Source: Defluviicoccus sp964460955
GTDB lineage: Bacteria; Pseudomonadota; Alphaproteobacteria; Rhodospirillales; Defluviicoccaceae
Direction of reading: 5' to 3'
NCBI GenBank assembly: GCA_964460955.1
Contig: CAYWRP010000007.1
Span: 25,164-89,163, forward strand
DNA length: 64,000 nucleotides
The position numbers and the translations under genes are program-made. The notes beneath the pieces were generated by a model. It was not told where the DNA came from and made no database searches. It saw only the letters and a program-made list of their open reading frames with translations. Below, piece after piece: positions 18,509 through 26,720 of this stretch (positions are counted from its first letter, which is position 1; every line of letters begins with the position of its first letter).

Positions 18509-18769
18509 ATCGCCTATAACCGATTAATATAAGTGAATAACTGACGCGCTCTGCCGGCATTGGCGGGCGATAAAGCGCATCGCCAAAAACAAAAATCGAA
18601 CATAACAAGATCGAAACGAGCCGTCAATCCGTTCGAAAGGGATCGGTGACGGCCGGCGAAGCGGCCGGCGCCGAGGGCGTCCCGGCGAGGCGGAATCCGC
18701 AGGCCTGTCGGCCGATCGCGATGCCGCCGCGTAACACCCCCGGCAAGACACGATTGGGACTTACCACCG

Positions 18770-18973
18770 ATGGCCTTCGAGCGAAAAAACATCACCCTGG
18801 TCACCGAAAACCGGAACTGGTGGAAACAGCGCAAATACCGCCGCGAAACGGCGCGCACACTGAGGGCACTGCGCCGGCAGGGCTGGCGGCTGGATGCGCT
18901 GGAGCGGCTGGAGCGGACCGGCGTCGACACGCGCAAATTCACCCTCTATCGACTGCGCCGCCCCGTGACATGA
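18770..18973 (+). CDS. Small basic hypothetical protein
   Basis: A 67-aa reading frame with codon use like neighbouring genes (mostly G or C in third positions). The product is rich in arginine, lysine and tryptophan (NWWKQRKYRRETARTLRALR) and has no membrane segment, so it could bind nucleic acid. No clear ribosome site is seen. It is the first gene downstream of the octamer array. I do not recognise the family. Confidence 0.5.
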   Translation: MAFERKNITLVTENRNWWKQRKYRRETARTLRALRRQGWRLDALERLERTGVDTRKFTLYRLRRPVT

Positions 18974-19129
18974 CCGTCGACGGCCGCGTGTTATCGACAC
19001 GCGATTTCGCCGGTCATGGTGCTTCGATGCGCGGCGGCGAGACGGAGCGCGTTACGAGGCGGAAATCCTCTCGTGCCGAGCCAAGAACCGCGCATGATCG
19101 CTCAAGGCAAACGATCGCCTCGCGGGCCC

Positions 19130-19960
19130 TCAAGGCCACGCGACCGCGGGCGGCAGCGACATCAGGATGGCTTCCGGGTTGCCGCCGGTCTGCAGGCCGA
19201 ACTGAGTGCCGCGGTCGTAGAGCAGGTTGAACTCGACGTAGCGGCCGCGCTTGACGAGCTGCGCGGCGCGGTCGGCGTCGGTCCACGGCTCGCCCATCCG
19301 GCGGCGGATGAGCGCCGGATAGATTTGCAAAAAGGCCTCGCCGACGGCGCGGGTGAAGGCGAAATCGGCCGCCCAGTCGCCGCTGTCGAGATCGTCGAAG
19401 AAGATGCCGCCGACGCCGCGCGCCTCGCCCCGGTGCGGCAGATAGAAATAGTCGTCGCACCAGGCCTTGAAGCGCGGATAGTCGCCGGGCGGATGCGCCT
19501 CGCAGGCGGCCCGCAGCGCGGCGTGGAAGTCGGCGGTGTCGTCGGCGCGGGCAAACACTGGCGTCAAGTCGGCGCCGCCGCCGAACCAGTGCTGGGTGGT
19601 GACGATCATCCGGGTGTTCATGTGCGCCGCCGGCACCTTCGGCGACCTGGGATGGACGACCACCGAGACGCCCGAGGCCCAGAAACGCGGATCCTCCGCC
19701 GCGCCGGGAATGCGGCTCCGCACCGCCTCGGCGAATTCGCCGGATACGGTGGAGACGTTGACACCGGCCTTCTCCAGCACAGTCCCCCGCAGCACGGCCA
19801 TGGTGCCGCCGCCACCGCCCGACCGCCGCCAGGGCGTTCTCTCGAACCTGGCCCCGACCCCGCCGGCGGCGGCGTCCTCGATCGCCTCGAAGGCGGCGAC
19901 AAGGCGGTCGCGCAGTTCCCCGAACCAGCCGCTGGCCCGCGTGCGCCGCGTCTCATCCAT
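19130..19960 (-). CDS. hemF: Oxygen-dependent coproporphyrinogen III oxidase
   Basis: Converts coproporphyrinogen III to protoporphyrinogen IX with molecular oxygen, feeding heme and bacteriochlorophyll synthesis. It has 276 aa. Family blocks are QHWFGGGADLTP, FKAWCDDYFYLPHRGEARGVGGIFFD and FNLLYDRGTQFGLQTGGNPEAILMSLPP. The chosen ATG at 19960 has a GGAGG/GAGG tract upstream and overlaps the trmL end by 8 bases. The oxygen-independent hemN counterpart is not in this window. Confidence 0.95.
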   Translation of the reverse strand: MDETRRTRASGWFGELRDRLVAAFEAIEDAAAGGVGARFERTPWRRSGGGGGTMAVLRGTVLEKAGVNVSTVSGEFAEAVRSRIPGAAEDPRFWASGVSVVVHPRSPKVPAAHMNTRMIVTTQHWFGGGADLTPVFARADDTADFHAALRAACEAHPPGDYPRFKAWCDDYFYLPHRGEARGVGGIFFDDLDSGDWAADFAFTRAVGEAFLQIYPALIRRRMGEPWTDADRAAQLVKRGRYVEFNLLYDRGTQFGLQTGGNPEAILMSLPPAVAWP

Positions 19961-20444
19961 CGCTTCCTCGCTCCTCCCGTGGGGACTCGAGACCGGGAAA
20001 GGCCCCGCTCTGCCGCAACGCCTCGGCGGCGACGATGCCGGCGGCGACGGCGACATTGAGCGACCGCGCGCCGCCCGCCATCGGGATATAGAGCCGCGCG
20101 TCGGCCACGGCATGTACATCCGCCGGCACGCCGGCGCTTTCACGGCCAAACACCAGGACGTCCCGCTCGCCAAAGGTGAAATCGAGATAGGGGACAGCGC
20201 CTTGCGTCGTCAACAGGACCAGGCGGTGACCGCAACGGGCCTCGCGGAAGGTTTGCCACGAGGAAAACCGCTCGAAGCGCGCCAGCGTAATGTAATCCAT
20301 GCCGGCGCGGCGAAAGTGGCGCTCCGCGAAGGTGAAGCCGCAAGGCTCGATGATGTCGACGCCGACCCCGAAACATGCCGCGGTGCGCAAGATCGAGCCG
20401 GCGTTCTGCGGAATGTCGGGCTGATAGAGGGCAAGGCGGATCAA
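19953..20444 (-). CDS. trmL: tRNA (cytidine/uridine-34 2'-O)-methyltransferase
   Basis: A SPOUT-family methyltransferase of 163 aa that modifies the wobble base of certain leucine tRNAs. Diagnostic segments are YQPDIPQNAGSILRTAACFGV at the N-terminus, and VLVFGRESAGVP and LYIPMAGGARSLNVAVAAGI in the knotted SAM site. It appears to start with TTG at 20444 because no in-frame ATG or GTG is placed well upstream. It overlaps hemF by 8 bases. Confidence 0.9.
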   Translation of the reverse strand: MIRLALYQPDIPQNAGSILRTAACFGVGVDIIEPCGFTFAERHFRRAGMDYITLARFERFSSWQTFREARCGHRLVLLTTQGAVPYLDFTFGERDVLVFGRESAGVPADVHAVADARLYIPMAGGARSLNVAVAAGIVAAEALRQSGAFPGLESPREERGSDG

Positions 20445-20753
20445 CGGAACGGCGGGCTCGCGGGCAATGCGGAACGAATGTGACGAAAAATCTTGGATCG
20501 TAGTTTACCCCTTCCCAACATATGATTATACAAGGGAGTTAACGGTGCCCACGCCCTGACCGGAAGTCCCGGTCCGCGGGCGCGAGGCAACCGTTTAGAA
20601 GCGCGCGTCACTGGCGCGAGCGGATCAGCGGGAAAAAATCAGGGGGTTCTGGAATGTTCCCATCTTGAATGGGGGTATTCGCAGGTGCACAATGGGAGGC
20701 GATTATGTCGCTTCGATCGAAAACTATTTGTCGCCTGGAAGAGAGGACCAACC
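20445..20753. promoter_or_regulatory. Divergent intergenic region between trmL and petABC
   Basis: These 309 bases hold no convincing gene. They must contain the promoters of the trmL-hemF pair and the petABC operon. I see AT-rich patches near 20500-20540 but no clear hexamer pair or FNR-type palindrome. Confidence 0.5.
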
Positions 20754-21308
20754 ATGGCTGAGAACGCTCCGAGTTCCGCCAAGACCGCGGACGATGAGGA
20801 AACACGTCGCGATTTTCTGCTGATCGCCACCACCACCGTCGGCGCCGTCGGCGCGGCGCTGGCCGCGTGGCCATTCATCGACAGCTGGAATCCCGCCGCC
20901 GATGTGCTTGCGACGGCGACGACCGAGGTCAATCTGGCCCCCGTCGAGGTCGGACAGTCGATCACCGTCGTCTGGCAGGGCAAGCCGGTGTTTGTCCGCC
21001 ATCGGACGGAAGCGGAAATCGAAAAAGCACGCAGCGTCGAAGTGAGTACGTTGATCGATCCGGAAACGGACGCCGAACGCGTTCAACAAACGGATTGGCT
21101 GGTACAGATCGGCATCTGCACGCACCTCGGCTGCATTCCGCTCGGTCAGAAGCCGAACGATCCGAAGGGCGACTACGGGGGATGGTTCTGCCCCTGTCAC
21201 GGCTCGCACTACGATACGGCAGGACGCATCCGCAAGGGACCGGCGCCCTTGAACCTGGTCATCCCGCCGTATCAGTTCACCGACGATACGCACATCAAAA
21301 TCGGCTAG
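20754..21308 (+). CDS. petA: Cytochrome bc1 Rieske iron-sulfur subunit
   Basis: Takes electrons from ubiquinol at the Qo site and passes them to cytochrome c1. It has 184 aa. The N-terminus has a Tat-type signal anchor (TRRDFLLIATTTVG followed by a hydrophobic helix). The Rieske cluster motifs are CTHLGC and CPCHGSHYD. I chose the ATG at 20754, which has AGAGGA upstream; the frame extends 23 codons further up without a ribosome site. First gene of petABC, 13 bases before petB. Confidence 0.97.
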   Translation: MAENAPSSAKTADDEETRRDFLLIATTTVGAVGAALAAWPFIDSWNPAADVLATATTEVNLAPVEVGQSITVVWQGKPVFVRHRTEAEIEKARSVEVSTLIDPETDAERVQQTDWLVQIGICTHLGCIPLGQKPNDPKGDYGGWFCPCHGSHYDTAGRIRKGPAPLNLVIPPYQFTDDTHIKIG

Positions 21309-21321
21309 TAAGGGCTGCAGC

Positions 21322-22590
21322 ATGTCAAATAAGGAATGGCAAAGTCCCTTCGTGAGATGGGTGGACGAGCGTCTGCCCGTTTTCACGATGATGAACAAGG
21401 AACTCGTGGACTATCCCACACCGAAGAATCTGAACTATTTCTGGAATTTCGGTTCGCTCGCCGGCATTACCCTGATCATCATGATCGCCACCGGGGTTGT
21501 CTTGGCGATGCATTACGTGCCGCATGCCGACCACGCGTTCGACAGTGTCGAGCGGATCATGCGCGACGTGAATTATGGGTGGCTGCTCCGCTACTTGCAT
21601 TTCAATGGCGCGTCGATGTTCTTCATCGTCGTCTATATTCATATATTCCGCGGCCTGTATTACGGATCCTACAAGTCGCCGCGGGAAGTTCTGTGGATGA
21701 GTGGCGTTGTCATCATTATCCTGATGATGATGACGGCATTTATGGGCTACGTGCTCGTATGGGGTCAGATGAGCTTCTGGGCGGCGACCGTCATCACTAA
21801 GCTCTTCACGGCGATCCCGTTGGTTGGCGACGCCATCGTCACCTGGATGTGGGGTGGCTTCAACGTCGACAACGCGACGCTGCAGCGTTTCTTCTCGCTG
21901 CACTACCTGATGCCGTTCGTCATCTTCGGCATCGTGTTTGTCCACATGTGGGCGCTGCATACCACCAAGTCGAACAACCCGCTCGGCATCGACGTCAAGG
22001 GGCCGCAGGACACCATCCCGTTCTCGCCCTACTACACTATCAAGGACGCGTTCGGGCTCGGCGTGTTCCTACTGGTGTTCTTCGGCTTCGTGTTCTTCGC
22101 GCCGAACTATCTCGGTCATCCGGACAATTACATCCCGGCCGACCCCCTGGTGACGCCGGCGCACATCGTGCCGGAATGGTACTTCCTGCCTTTCTACGCC
22201 ATCCTGCGGGCGATCACCTTCGACATCTGGTTCCTGTCGGCGAAGCTGCTCGGCGTCATCGCCATGTTCGGCTCGATCCTGATCCTGTTCGCCTTACCCT
22301 GGCTCGACCGGTCGCCGGTGCGCAGCGCCACCTTCCGGCCGATCTACAAGTATCTGATCTGGATCTTCGTCGCGGATTGCATCTTGCTCGGCTATGTCGG
22401 CGCGATGCCGGCGGAAGGGCTGTGGATCCCCATCGGTCAGGCGGCGACCTTCTACTACTTCGCCCATTTCCTGATCATCCTGCCGCTACTGGGATACATC
22501 GAGAAGCCGAGACCGTTGCCGACCAGCATCAGCCAAGCCACCACGCCCACCGGCATCGGCATCCAGCCGCAAGGAGCACCCGCCGAATGA
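21322..22590 (+). CDS. petB: Cytochrome b of the bc1 complex
   Basis: The 422-aa integral membrane subunit that binds two b-type hemes and both quinone sites. The heme-binding histidines are in the second and fourth helices (segments near MHYVPHADHAF, LHFNGASMFF, YIHIFRGLYYGSY, HYLMPFVIFG and FVHMWALH). The Qo-site motif PEWYFLPFYAILR is intact. Eight helices are apparent. The stop overlaps the petC start (ATGA), giving translational coupling. Confidence 0.97.
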   Translation: MSNKEWQSPFVRWVDERLPVFTMMNKELVDYPTPKNLNYFWNFGSLAGITLIIMIATGVVLAMHYVPHADHAFDSVERIMRDVNYGWLLRYLHFNGASMFFIVVYIHIFRGLYYGSYKSPREVLWMSGVVIIILMMMTAFMGYVLVWGQMSFWAATVITKLFTAIPLVGDAIVTWMWGGFNVDNATLQRFFSLHYLMPFVIFGIVFVHMWALHTTKSNNPLGIDVKGPQDTIPFSPYYTIKDAFGLGVFLLVFFGFVFFAPNYLGHPDNYIPADPLVTPAHIVPEWYFLPFYAILRAITFDIWFLSAKLLGVIAMFGSILILFALPWLDRSPVRSATFRPIYKYLIWIFVADCILLGYVGAMPAEGLWIPIGQAATFYYFAHFLIILPLLGYIEKPRPLPTSISQATTPTGIGIQPQGAPAE

Positions 22591-23384
22591 AGACCCGATT
22601 AATCGCAATGGCCGTCGGCGCGTTGATCGCCGGCGGCGCCGCCCAGGCGGCCGAAGCGCCGGTGCCGCCGCAGCGTGACTGGAGCTTCGACGGCATCTTC
22701 GGCACCTTCGACCGGGCGTCGGCGCAACGAGGCTTTCAGGTCTATCAGCAAGTCTGCTCCGCTTGCCACGGCCTCAGCCACCTCGCCTTCCGCAATCTGG
22801 CGGGAATCGGTTTCAGCGAGGAGGCGATCAAGACGATCGCCGCCGAGTACGAGATCGAGGACGGCCCGAACGACGAGGGTGAAATGTTCTTCCGGCCGGG
22901 TCGGCCCTCGGATCATTTCCCCGCTCCCTATCCGAACGAGCAGGCGGCGCGGTTCGTCAACAATGGTGCCTATCCGCCGGACCAATCGCTGATCACCAAG
23001 GCCCGCGTCGACGGTCCGAACTACGTCTACGCGTTATTGAACGGCTACCGGGACGAACCGCCGCAGGAGTTTCTCGAGGAGTATCGCCAGACGCACGATG
23101 GCGAGGAATTCGAGCTGATGAGCGGCATGTATTGGAACGACTATTATCCAGGCCATCAGATCTCCATGGCACAGCCGCTCTACGAGGACTTCGTGGAGTA
23201 CGCCGATGGCACGCCGGCGACGGTCGAGCAGATGTCACACGACGTGGTGACGTTCCTCCACTATGCCGCCGAGCCGAAACTGGAGCAGCGCAAGAGCTAC
23301 GGCATCAGTGCGATGCTGTTCATGTTCGTCTTCACGGGCATGCTGTATGCGTTGAAGCGCAAGATCTGGTCGGACGTTCACTGA
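22587..23384 (+). CDS. petC: Cytochrome c1 of the bc1 complex
   Basis: A 265-aa membrane-anchored c-type cytochrome accepting electrons from the Rieske protein. It has a signal peptide (residues 1-21, cleavage after AQA). The heme motif is C57-SAC-H61, and the likely axial methionine is in ISMAQPL. A C-terminal anchor helix (AMLFMFVFTGMLYAL) is followed by positive charge. It overlaps petB by four bases and is followed by a strong terminator. Confidence 0.97.
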   Translation: MKTRLIAMAVGALIAGGAAQAAEAPVPPQRDWSFDGIFGTFDRASAQRGFQVYQQVCSACHGLSHLAFRNLAGIGFSEEAIKTIAAEYEIEDGPNDEGEMFFRPGRPSDHFPAPYPNEQAARFVNNGAYPPDQSLITKARVDGPNYVYALLNGYRDEPPQEFLEEYRQTHDGEEFELMSGMYWNDYYPGHQISMAQPLYEDFVEYADGTPATVEQMSHDVVTFLHYAAEPKLEQRKSYGISAMLFMFVFTGMLYALKRKIWSDVH

Positions 23385-23416
23385 CCTCTCGCGCCGATTT
23401 CGATCGCGGCGTCGCC

Positions 23417-23446
23417 AAGGCCCCTTCTTCCATGAAGGGGCCTTTT
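23417..23446. terminator. Intrinsic terminator after petABC
   Basis: An 11-bp perfect stem (23417-23427 with 23434-23444) encloses a 6-nt loop and is followed by a short T-run. It may also serve the convergent cytochrome gene at 23469-23888. Confidence 0.85.
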
Positions 23447-23468
23447 GCGTCGCCGGGCCGAAAGGCCG

Positions 23469-23888
23469 TCAGTTGTTCTTCGCGCCCTGTTTGACCCAGT
23501 CACGGATGATCTGCTGCTGCGGTTTCAGCAGGGCTCGCTCCCCATGCGGCATCTGCACATGGGCGCGGCCCTCGATGAGCACGTTGAGATTGCTCGTGAA
23601 CGGCTCGCCGGGAACGACCACCGAGCCATGCTTGGTCCCCTTCATCAGCCCCGCGTAGGAGGTCAAGTCGAGGCCGCTCGCCTGATAGCCCTCGCCGCCC
23701 GGCTGATGGCAACTGACGCACCGGCTCTCCAGAATCGGTTCGACATCCAGCTCGTAGCTGACCACCTCGGTTGTCGCCGGCGCGGCGGTCCCGGCGCCGG
23801 CCAGCGCGACAACGAGCACGCCGCTCGCCAGCGCCCCGCCGATGATACCAGTTAACCCACGGACACGGGCTGCTGTTTTTTTCATCAT
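23469..23888 (-). CDS. Small exported c-type cytochrome (planctomycete-type domain)
   Basis: A protein of about 139 aa with a signal peptide and one heme site C57-VSC-H61. The later segment (GLDLTSYAGLMKGTKHGSVVVPG and QMPHGE, with the likely distal methionine) is typical of the planctomycete-type cytochrome c domain. It probably transfers electrons in the periplasm. ATGs at 23888 and 23885 are both possible after GAGGG. It is convergent with petC and not part of that operon. Confidence 0.85.
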   Translation of the reverse strand: MMKKTAARVRGLTGIIGGALASGVLVVALAGAGTAAPATTEVVSYELDVEPILESRCVSCHQPGGEGYQASGLDLTSYAGLMKGTKHGSVVVPGEPFTSNLNVLIEGRAHVQMPHGERALLKPQQQIIRDWVKQGAKNN

Positions 23889-24022
23889 CTCACCCTCATT
23901 CCTGTTTCCGCGTTGTGGGGGCACACGGTTACCCTCTGGTCGAGCCTAGCACCCCGCGCCGGCTTTCCCAACCGCTTCGCGGCAATTATTTTGCGGGTTT
24001 TAACAGGCGCCTGGTCGGCTCG

Positions 24023-26125
24023 TCAGCGCGGCGCGGCGGCGATATTGCCGCCGTCCACGGTCAGCACGCTGGCGGTGGTTTTCTCCGCCAGCGCCAGCGC
24101 CAGGAAGGCCTCGGCGACGTCCTCGGCGGTCACCTCGCGGCCGAGCAGGTTGCCCCGCATGTAGGCTTGCTCGGAGACGCCGCGCGCCCGTGCCCGCTTG
24201 GCGACCATGGTGTCGGTGAGCAGGCCGGAGCGGATGCGGTCGGCGTTGACCGCCGCCGCGCGGATGCCGTCGGCGCCATGGTCGAGGGCGTACTGCCGCA
24301 TCAGGGCGACCAGCGCCGCCTTCGGCAAGCCATAGGGTCCGAAATCGGGCCCCGGATTGAACGCCTGCTTCGACGCGTTGAACAGCAGCACGCCGCCGGT
24401 GCCTTGCCGCCGCATCACCCGCGTCGCCGCCTGCGCCACCGCCTGATGGCTCCAGAAATTGAGCTCGAAGCTTTCGCGCAGCGTCTCCATGGCGACATCG
24501 CCGATGCGGCCCTGCCAGGCGGCGCCGGCATTGGAAACGACGACGTCGATGCCGCCGTGGGCTTCGATGATCTCGGCGAACGCATGCGCCACGTCCGCCG
24601 GTTTTGTGACATCGCAGCGCAGGCCGAGCCCGCCGACCTCGCGGCCGATGGCCCGCGTCGCGTCGGCGTCGACATCGATGGCGGCGACCACGCCGCCCGC
24701 CTTGGCGAAGGCGCGGGCGGTCGCCGCGCCGATCCCCGATGCGGCGCCGGTGACGACGCAGACCCGGCCCTCGAGCGGCTTTTCCGCCGCCTTGCCGAGC
24801 TTCGCCTGTTCCAGCGACCAGTACTCGATGTCGAAGACATCGGCCTCCGGGATCACCGTGTAGCGGCCGACCGTTTCCGCCGCCCGGATGACATCGATGT
24901 TGGCTTCCGCGAGATCGGCGGCGATCTTCGCCGCCGGCGGCGAGGCGCCGAGCCCGAACAGGCCCACCCCCGGCACCAGGATCACCCGTGGCATCGGATC
25001 GAGGGCTTTCCTCGGCCGCGCTTGGCGCGCGTTGTGGCGGTCGAAATAGGCGCGGTAGTCGGCGATGTAGGCGTCGAGCGCGGTGCGGGCGCCGGCGATG
25101 AAGGCATCCATGTTGTCGCGGTCGGGCGGCGGGGTGATCAGCGGCTTCGGCTTGACGCGGATGACGTGATCCGGCGTCGCCGTTCCCTGCTGGGCGTAGC
25201 GGCCGAGATCGGCGCCGTTGACGAACTCGACCACCGTGTCGCCGCCGCGGAACTCGAGGATCCAGCGCTTGTAGGCGCCGTCGCCGCGATCGATGGCACA
25301 GAGGCCGCGCAGGAACGGCGCCACCTCGGTGATGCTCGCCAGGCGTTCGGGAAGTTTCACCGGCGTGAACGAGCGCGGCCGCGCCGTGCCGGCGACGGAA
25401 CGCGGCAGGTGAACGCCGGCGACCGTCCGCCGCCCCGCCTCGGCGACGCGCTCCTCGGCCAGCGTCACCATCTCGATCATCCGCTCGTAAGCGTGGCGGG
25501 CGGTGGCGCCGAAGGTGAAGATGCCGTGCTTGAGCAGGATCATGCCGATCGCGTCGGGCGACTGCTCGAACAGCTCCTTGGCCCGCTTGGCGAGTTGGAA
25601 GCCCGGCATGACGTAGGGAACCAACACCATCCGCGGCCCGTAGAGCTCGCGGCAGATGGCCTCGCCGCTGGCCTGATCGGTGATCGCCAGCACCGCGTTG
25701 GCGTGCGTGTGGTCGACGAACTTGTGCGGCAGGAAGGCGTGCAGCAGCGTCTCGACGGAAGGTGTCGGCGCCGTGACGTCGAGCAGGTTGGCGCGGTGCG
25801 CGTTGACCATCTCCTCGTCCGACAGCGCGTCGAGGGCGGCAAGCCGGCGCAGCGGCTCGAGGCGCACCGCCGGATGGCCGGGCGGCTCGATGCTGGCCAT
25901 GTCCCAGCCCGAGCCCTTGACGCACAAGACATCGACCTCCTCGCCCAGCGGGTTGGTCAGCGTCGTTTTCACCGACGTGTTGCCGCCGCCGTGCAGGACG
26001 AGCCGCGGGTCGGCGCCCAGCAGCCGCGCCGAATAGGTGCGCATGGCGAGATCGAAGCTCACCCCCTGCTTCGTGTAGCGGGTGACGGCCGCTTCGGCGT
26101 CCGCCTCCGACCAGCGATTGTCCAT
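24023..26125 (-). CDS. Bifunctional class II aldolase / short-chain dehydrogenase
   Basis: A 700-aa fusion. The N-terminal half is a class II (zinc) aldolase of the RhaD/fuculose-phosphate type; HGGGNTS (45-51) and the metal histidines in HTHANAV (H139, H141) and LLKHG (H200) are present. The C-terminal third (from about 450) is a Rossmann dehydrogenase with TGAASGIG (459-466) and a YGLPK active-site pair. Related fusions have been annotated as rhamnulose-1-phosphate aldolase/lactaldehyde dehydrogenase. Here it is the last gene of an operon with mtnP and mtnA, so 5-methylthioribulose-1-phosphate is my inferred substrate, giving DHAP and methylthioacetaldehyde, with the second domain acting on the aldehyde. 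Confidence 0.9.
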   Translation of the reverse strand: MDNRWSEADAEAAVTRYTKQGVSFDLAMRTYSARLLGADPRLVLHGGGNTSVKTTLTNPLGEEVDVLCVKGSGWDMASIEPPGHPAVRLEPLRRLAALDALSDEEMVNAHRANLLDVTAPTPSVETLLHAFLPHKFVDHTHANAVLAITDQASGEAICRELYGPRMVLVPYVMPGFQLAKRAKELFEQSPDAIGMILLKHGIFTFGATARHAYERMIEMVTLAEERVAEAGRRTVAGVHLPRSVAGTARPRSFTPVKLPERLASITEVAPFLRGLCAIDRGDGAYKRWILEFRGGDTVVEFVNGADLGRYAQQGTATPDHVIRVKPKPLITPPPDRDNMDAFIAGARTALDAYIADYRAYFDRHNARQARPRKALDPMPRVILVPGVGLFGLGASPPAAKIAADLAEANIDVIRAAETVGRYTVIPEADVFDIEYWSLEQAKLGKAAEKPLEGRVCVVTGAASGIGAATARAFAKAGGVVAAIDVDADATRAIGREVGGLGLRCDVTKPADVAHAFAEIIEAHGGIDVVVSNAGAAWQGRIGDVAMETLRESFELNFWSHQAVAQAATRVMRRQGTGGVLLFNASKQAFNPGPDFGPYGLPKAALVALMRQYALDHGADGIRAAAVNADRIRSGLLTDTMVAKRARARGVSEQAYMRGNLLGREVTAEDVAEAFLALALAEKTTASVLTVDGGNIAAAPR

Positions 26126-26154
26126 CGCCTTGTCCCTCTTATCCTGCGGTGGCG

Positions 26155-26712
26155 TTACAAAAGGGTTCCCTGCACCGCCACGTAATGCAGGGTACCGTCG
26201 GGTTGCCGCGCGGCGGCCGCGTTCAAGACCGCCTTCTCGCGCCGGTCCGGCTCGATCAGGTGCACCACCTCCGTCCCGGCGGCCAGCAAATAGTCGGTGA
26301 TGATCTGCCGGTGGCAGCGCTGCCAGGCGGTCTCGGCGCACATCAGGGCGCATCGGTCGCCGGCCGCCTCGCCGATCAGGCCGTCGAGGCCGGCGCGGAA
26401 TTCGCCGCCGAGCGCGTAATCGGCGTAGTTGCGGAAACTGTCGCTCCGCCAGAACGCGTTCGGCGACCCGCCGTCGAGCCGCTGCCTGCCGCGCCGGCCG
26501 CCGAGTTCCGGCGCATGGCGATAGCCGATGCCGGCCTCGGCGAGCGCCGCTGGCAGGGTGTCGATGTTGAACTGCGGGTTGGTGCGCGAGCGCGGGAACG
26601 AGCGCACGTCGATCAGGCGGGTGACGCCCGCCTCCCGCAACAGGGCGATGAAGTCGGCGAGCGGCCGCGTCGAATGACCGACGGTGTAAAGCGTGAGCGG
26701 CTGCGACGGCAT
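26155..26712 (-). CDS. DUF488 family protein
   Basis: A 185-aa protein of the DUF488 family. The signature elements are TVGHSTRPLADF, LIDVRSFPRSRTNPQF and the C-terminal MCAETAWQRCHRQII. The conserved cysteine and the CHR block suggest a small enzyme or nucleotide-binding protein, but no activity is established for the family. It sits between mtnA and the aldolase-dehydrogenase with gaps of 8 and 29 bases, so it belongs to the operon; why it is there is unknown. Confidence 0.9.
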   Translation of the reverse strand: MPSQPLTLYTVGHSTRPLADFIALLREAGVTRLIDVRSFPRSRTNPQFNIDTLPAALAEAGIGYRHAPELGGRRGRQRLDGGSPNAFWRSDSFRNYADYALGGEFRAGLDGLIGEAAGDRCALMCAETAWQRCHRQIITDYLLAAGTEVVHLIEPDRREKAVLNAAAARQPDGTLHYVAVQGTLL

Positions 26713-26720
26713 CGGCGGCC

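Noticed and set aside
18290..18769. Chromosomal replication origin
   Set aside because: There are no DnaA-box clusters (TTATCCACA type), and the neighbours (cca, hemF) are not the usual origin genes of this group. Iteron-like repeats and AT-rich DNA alone are not enough.
18646..19230. A 194-codon frame across the region before hemF
   Set aside because: The product is low-complexity and Arg/Ala-rich, runs antisense into the 3' end of hemF and has no similarity that I recognise. The shorter frame at 18770-18973 is more protein-like.
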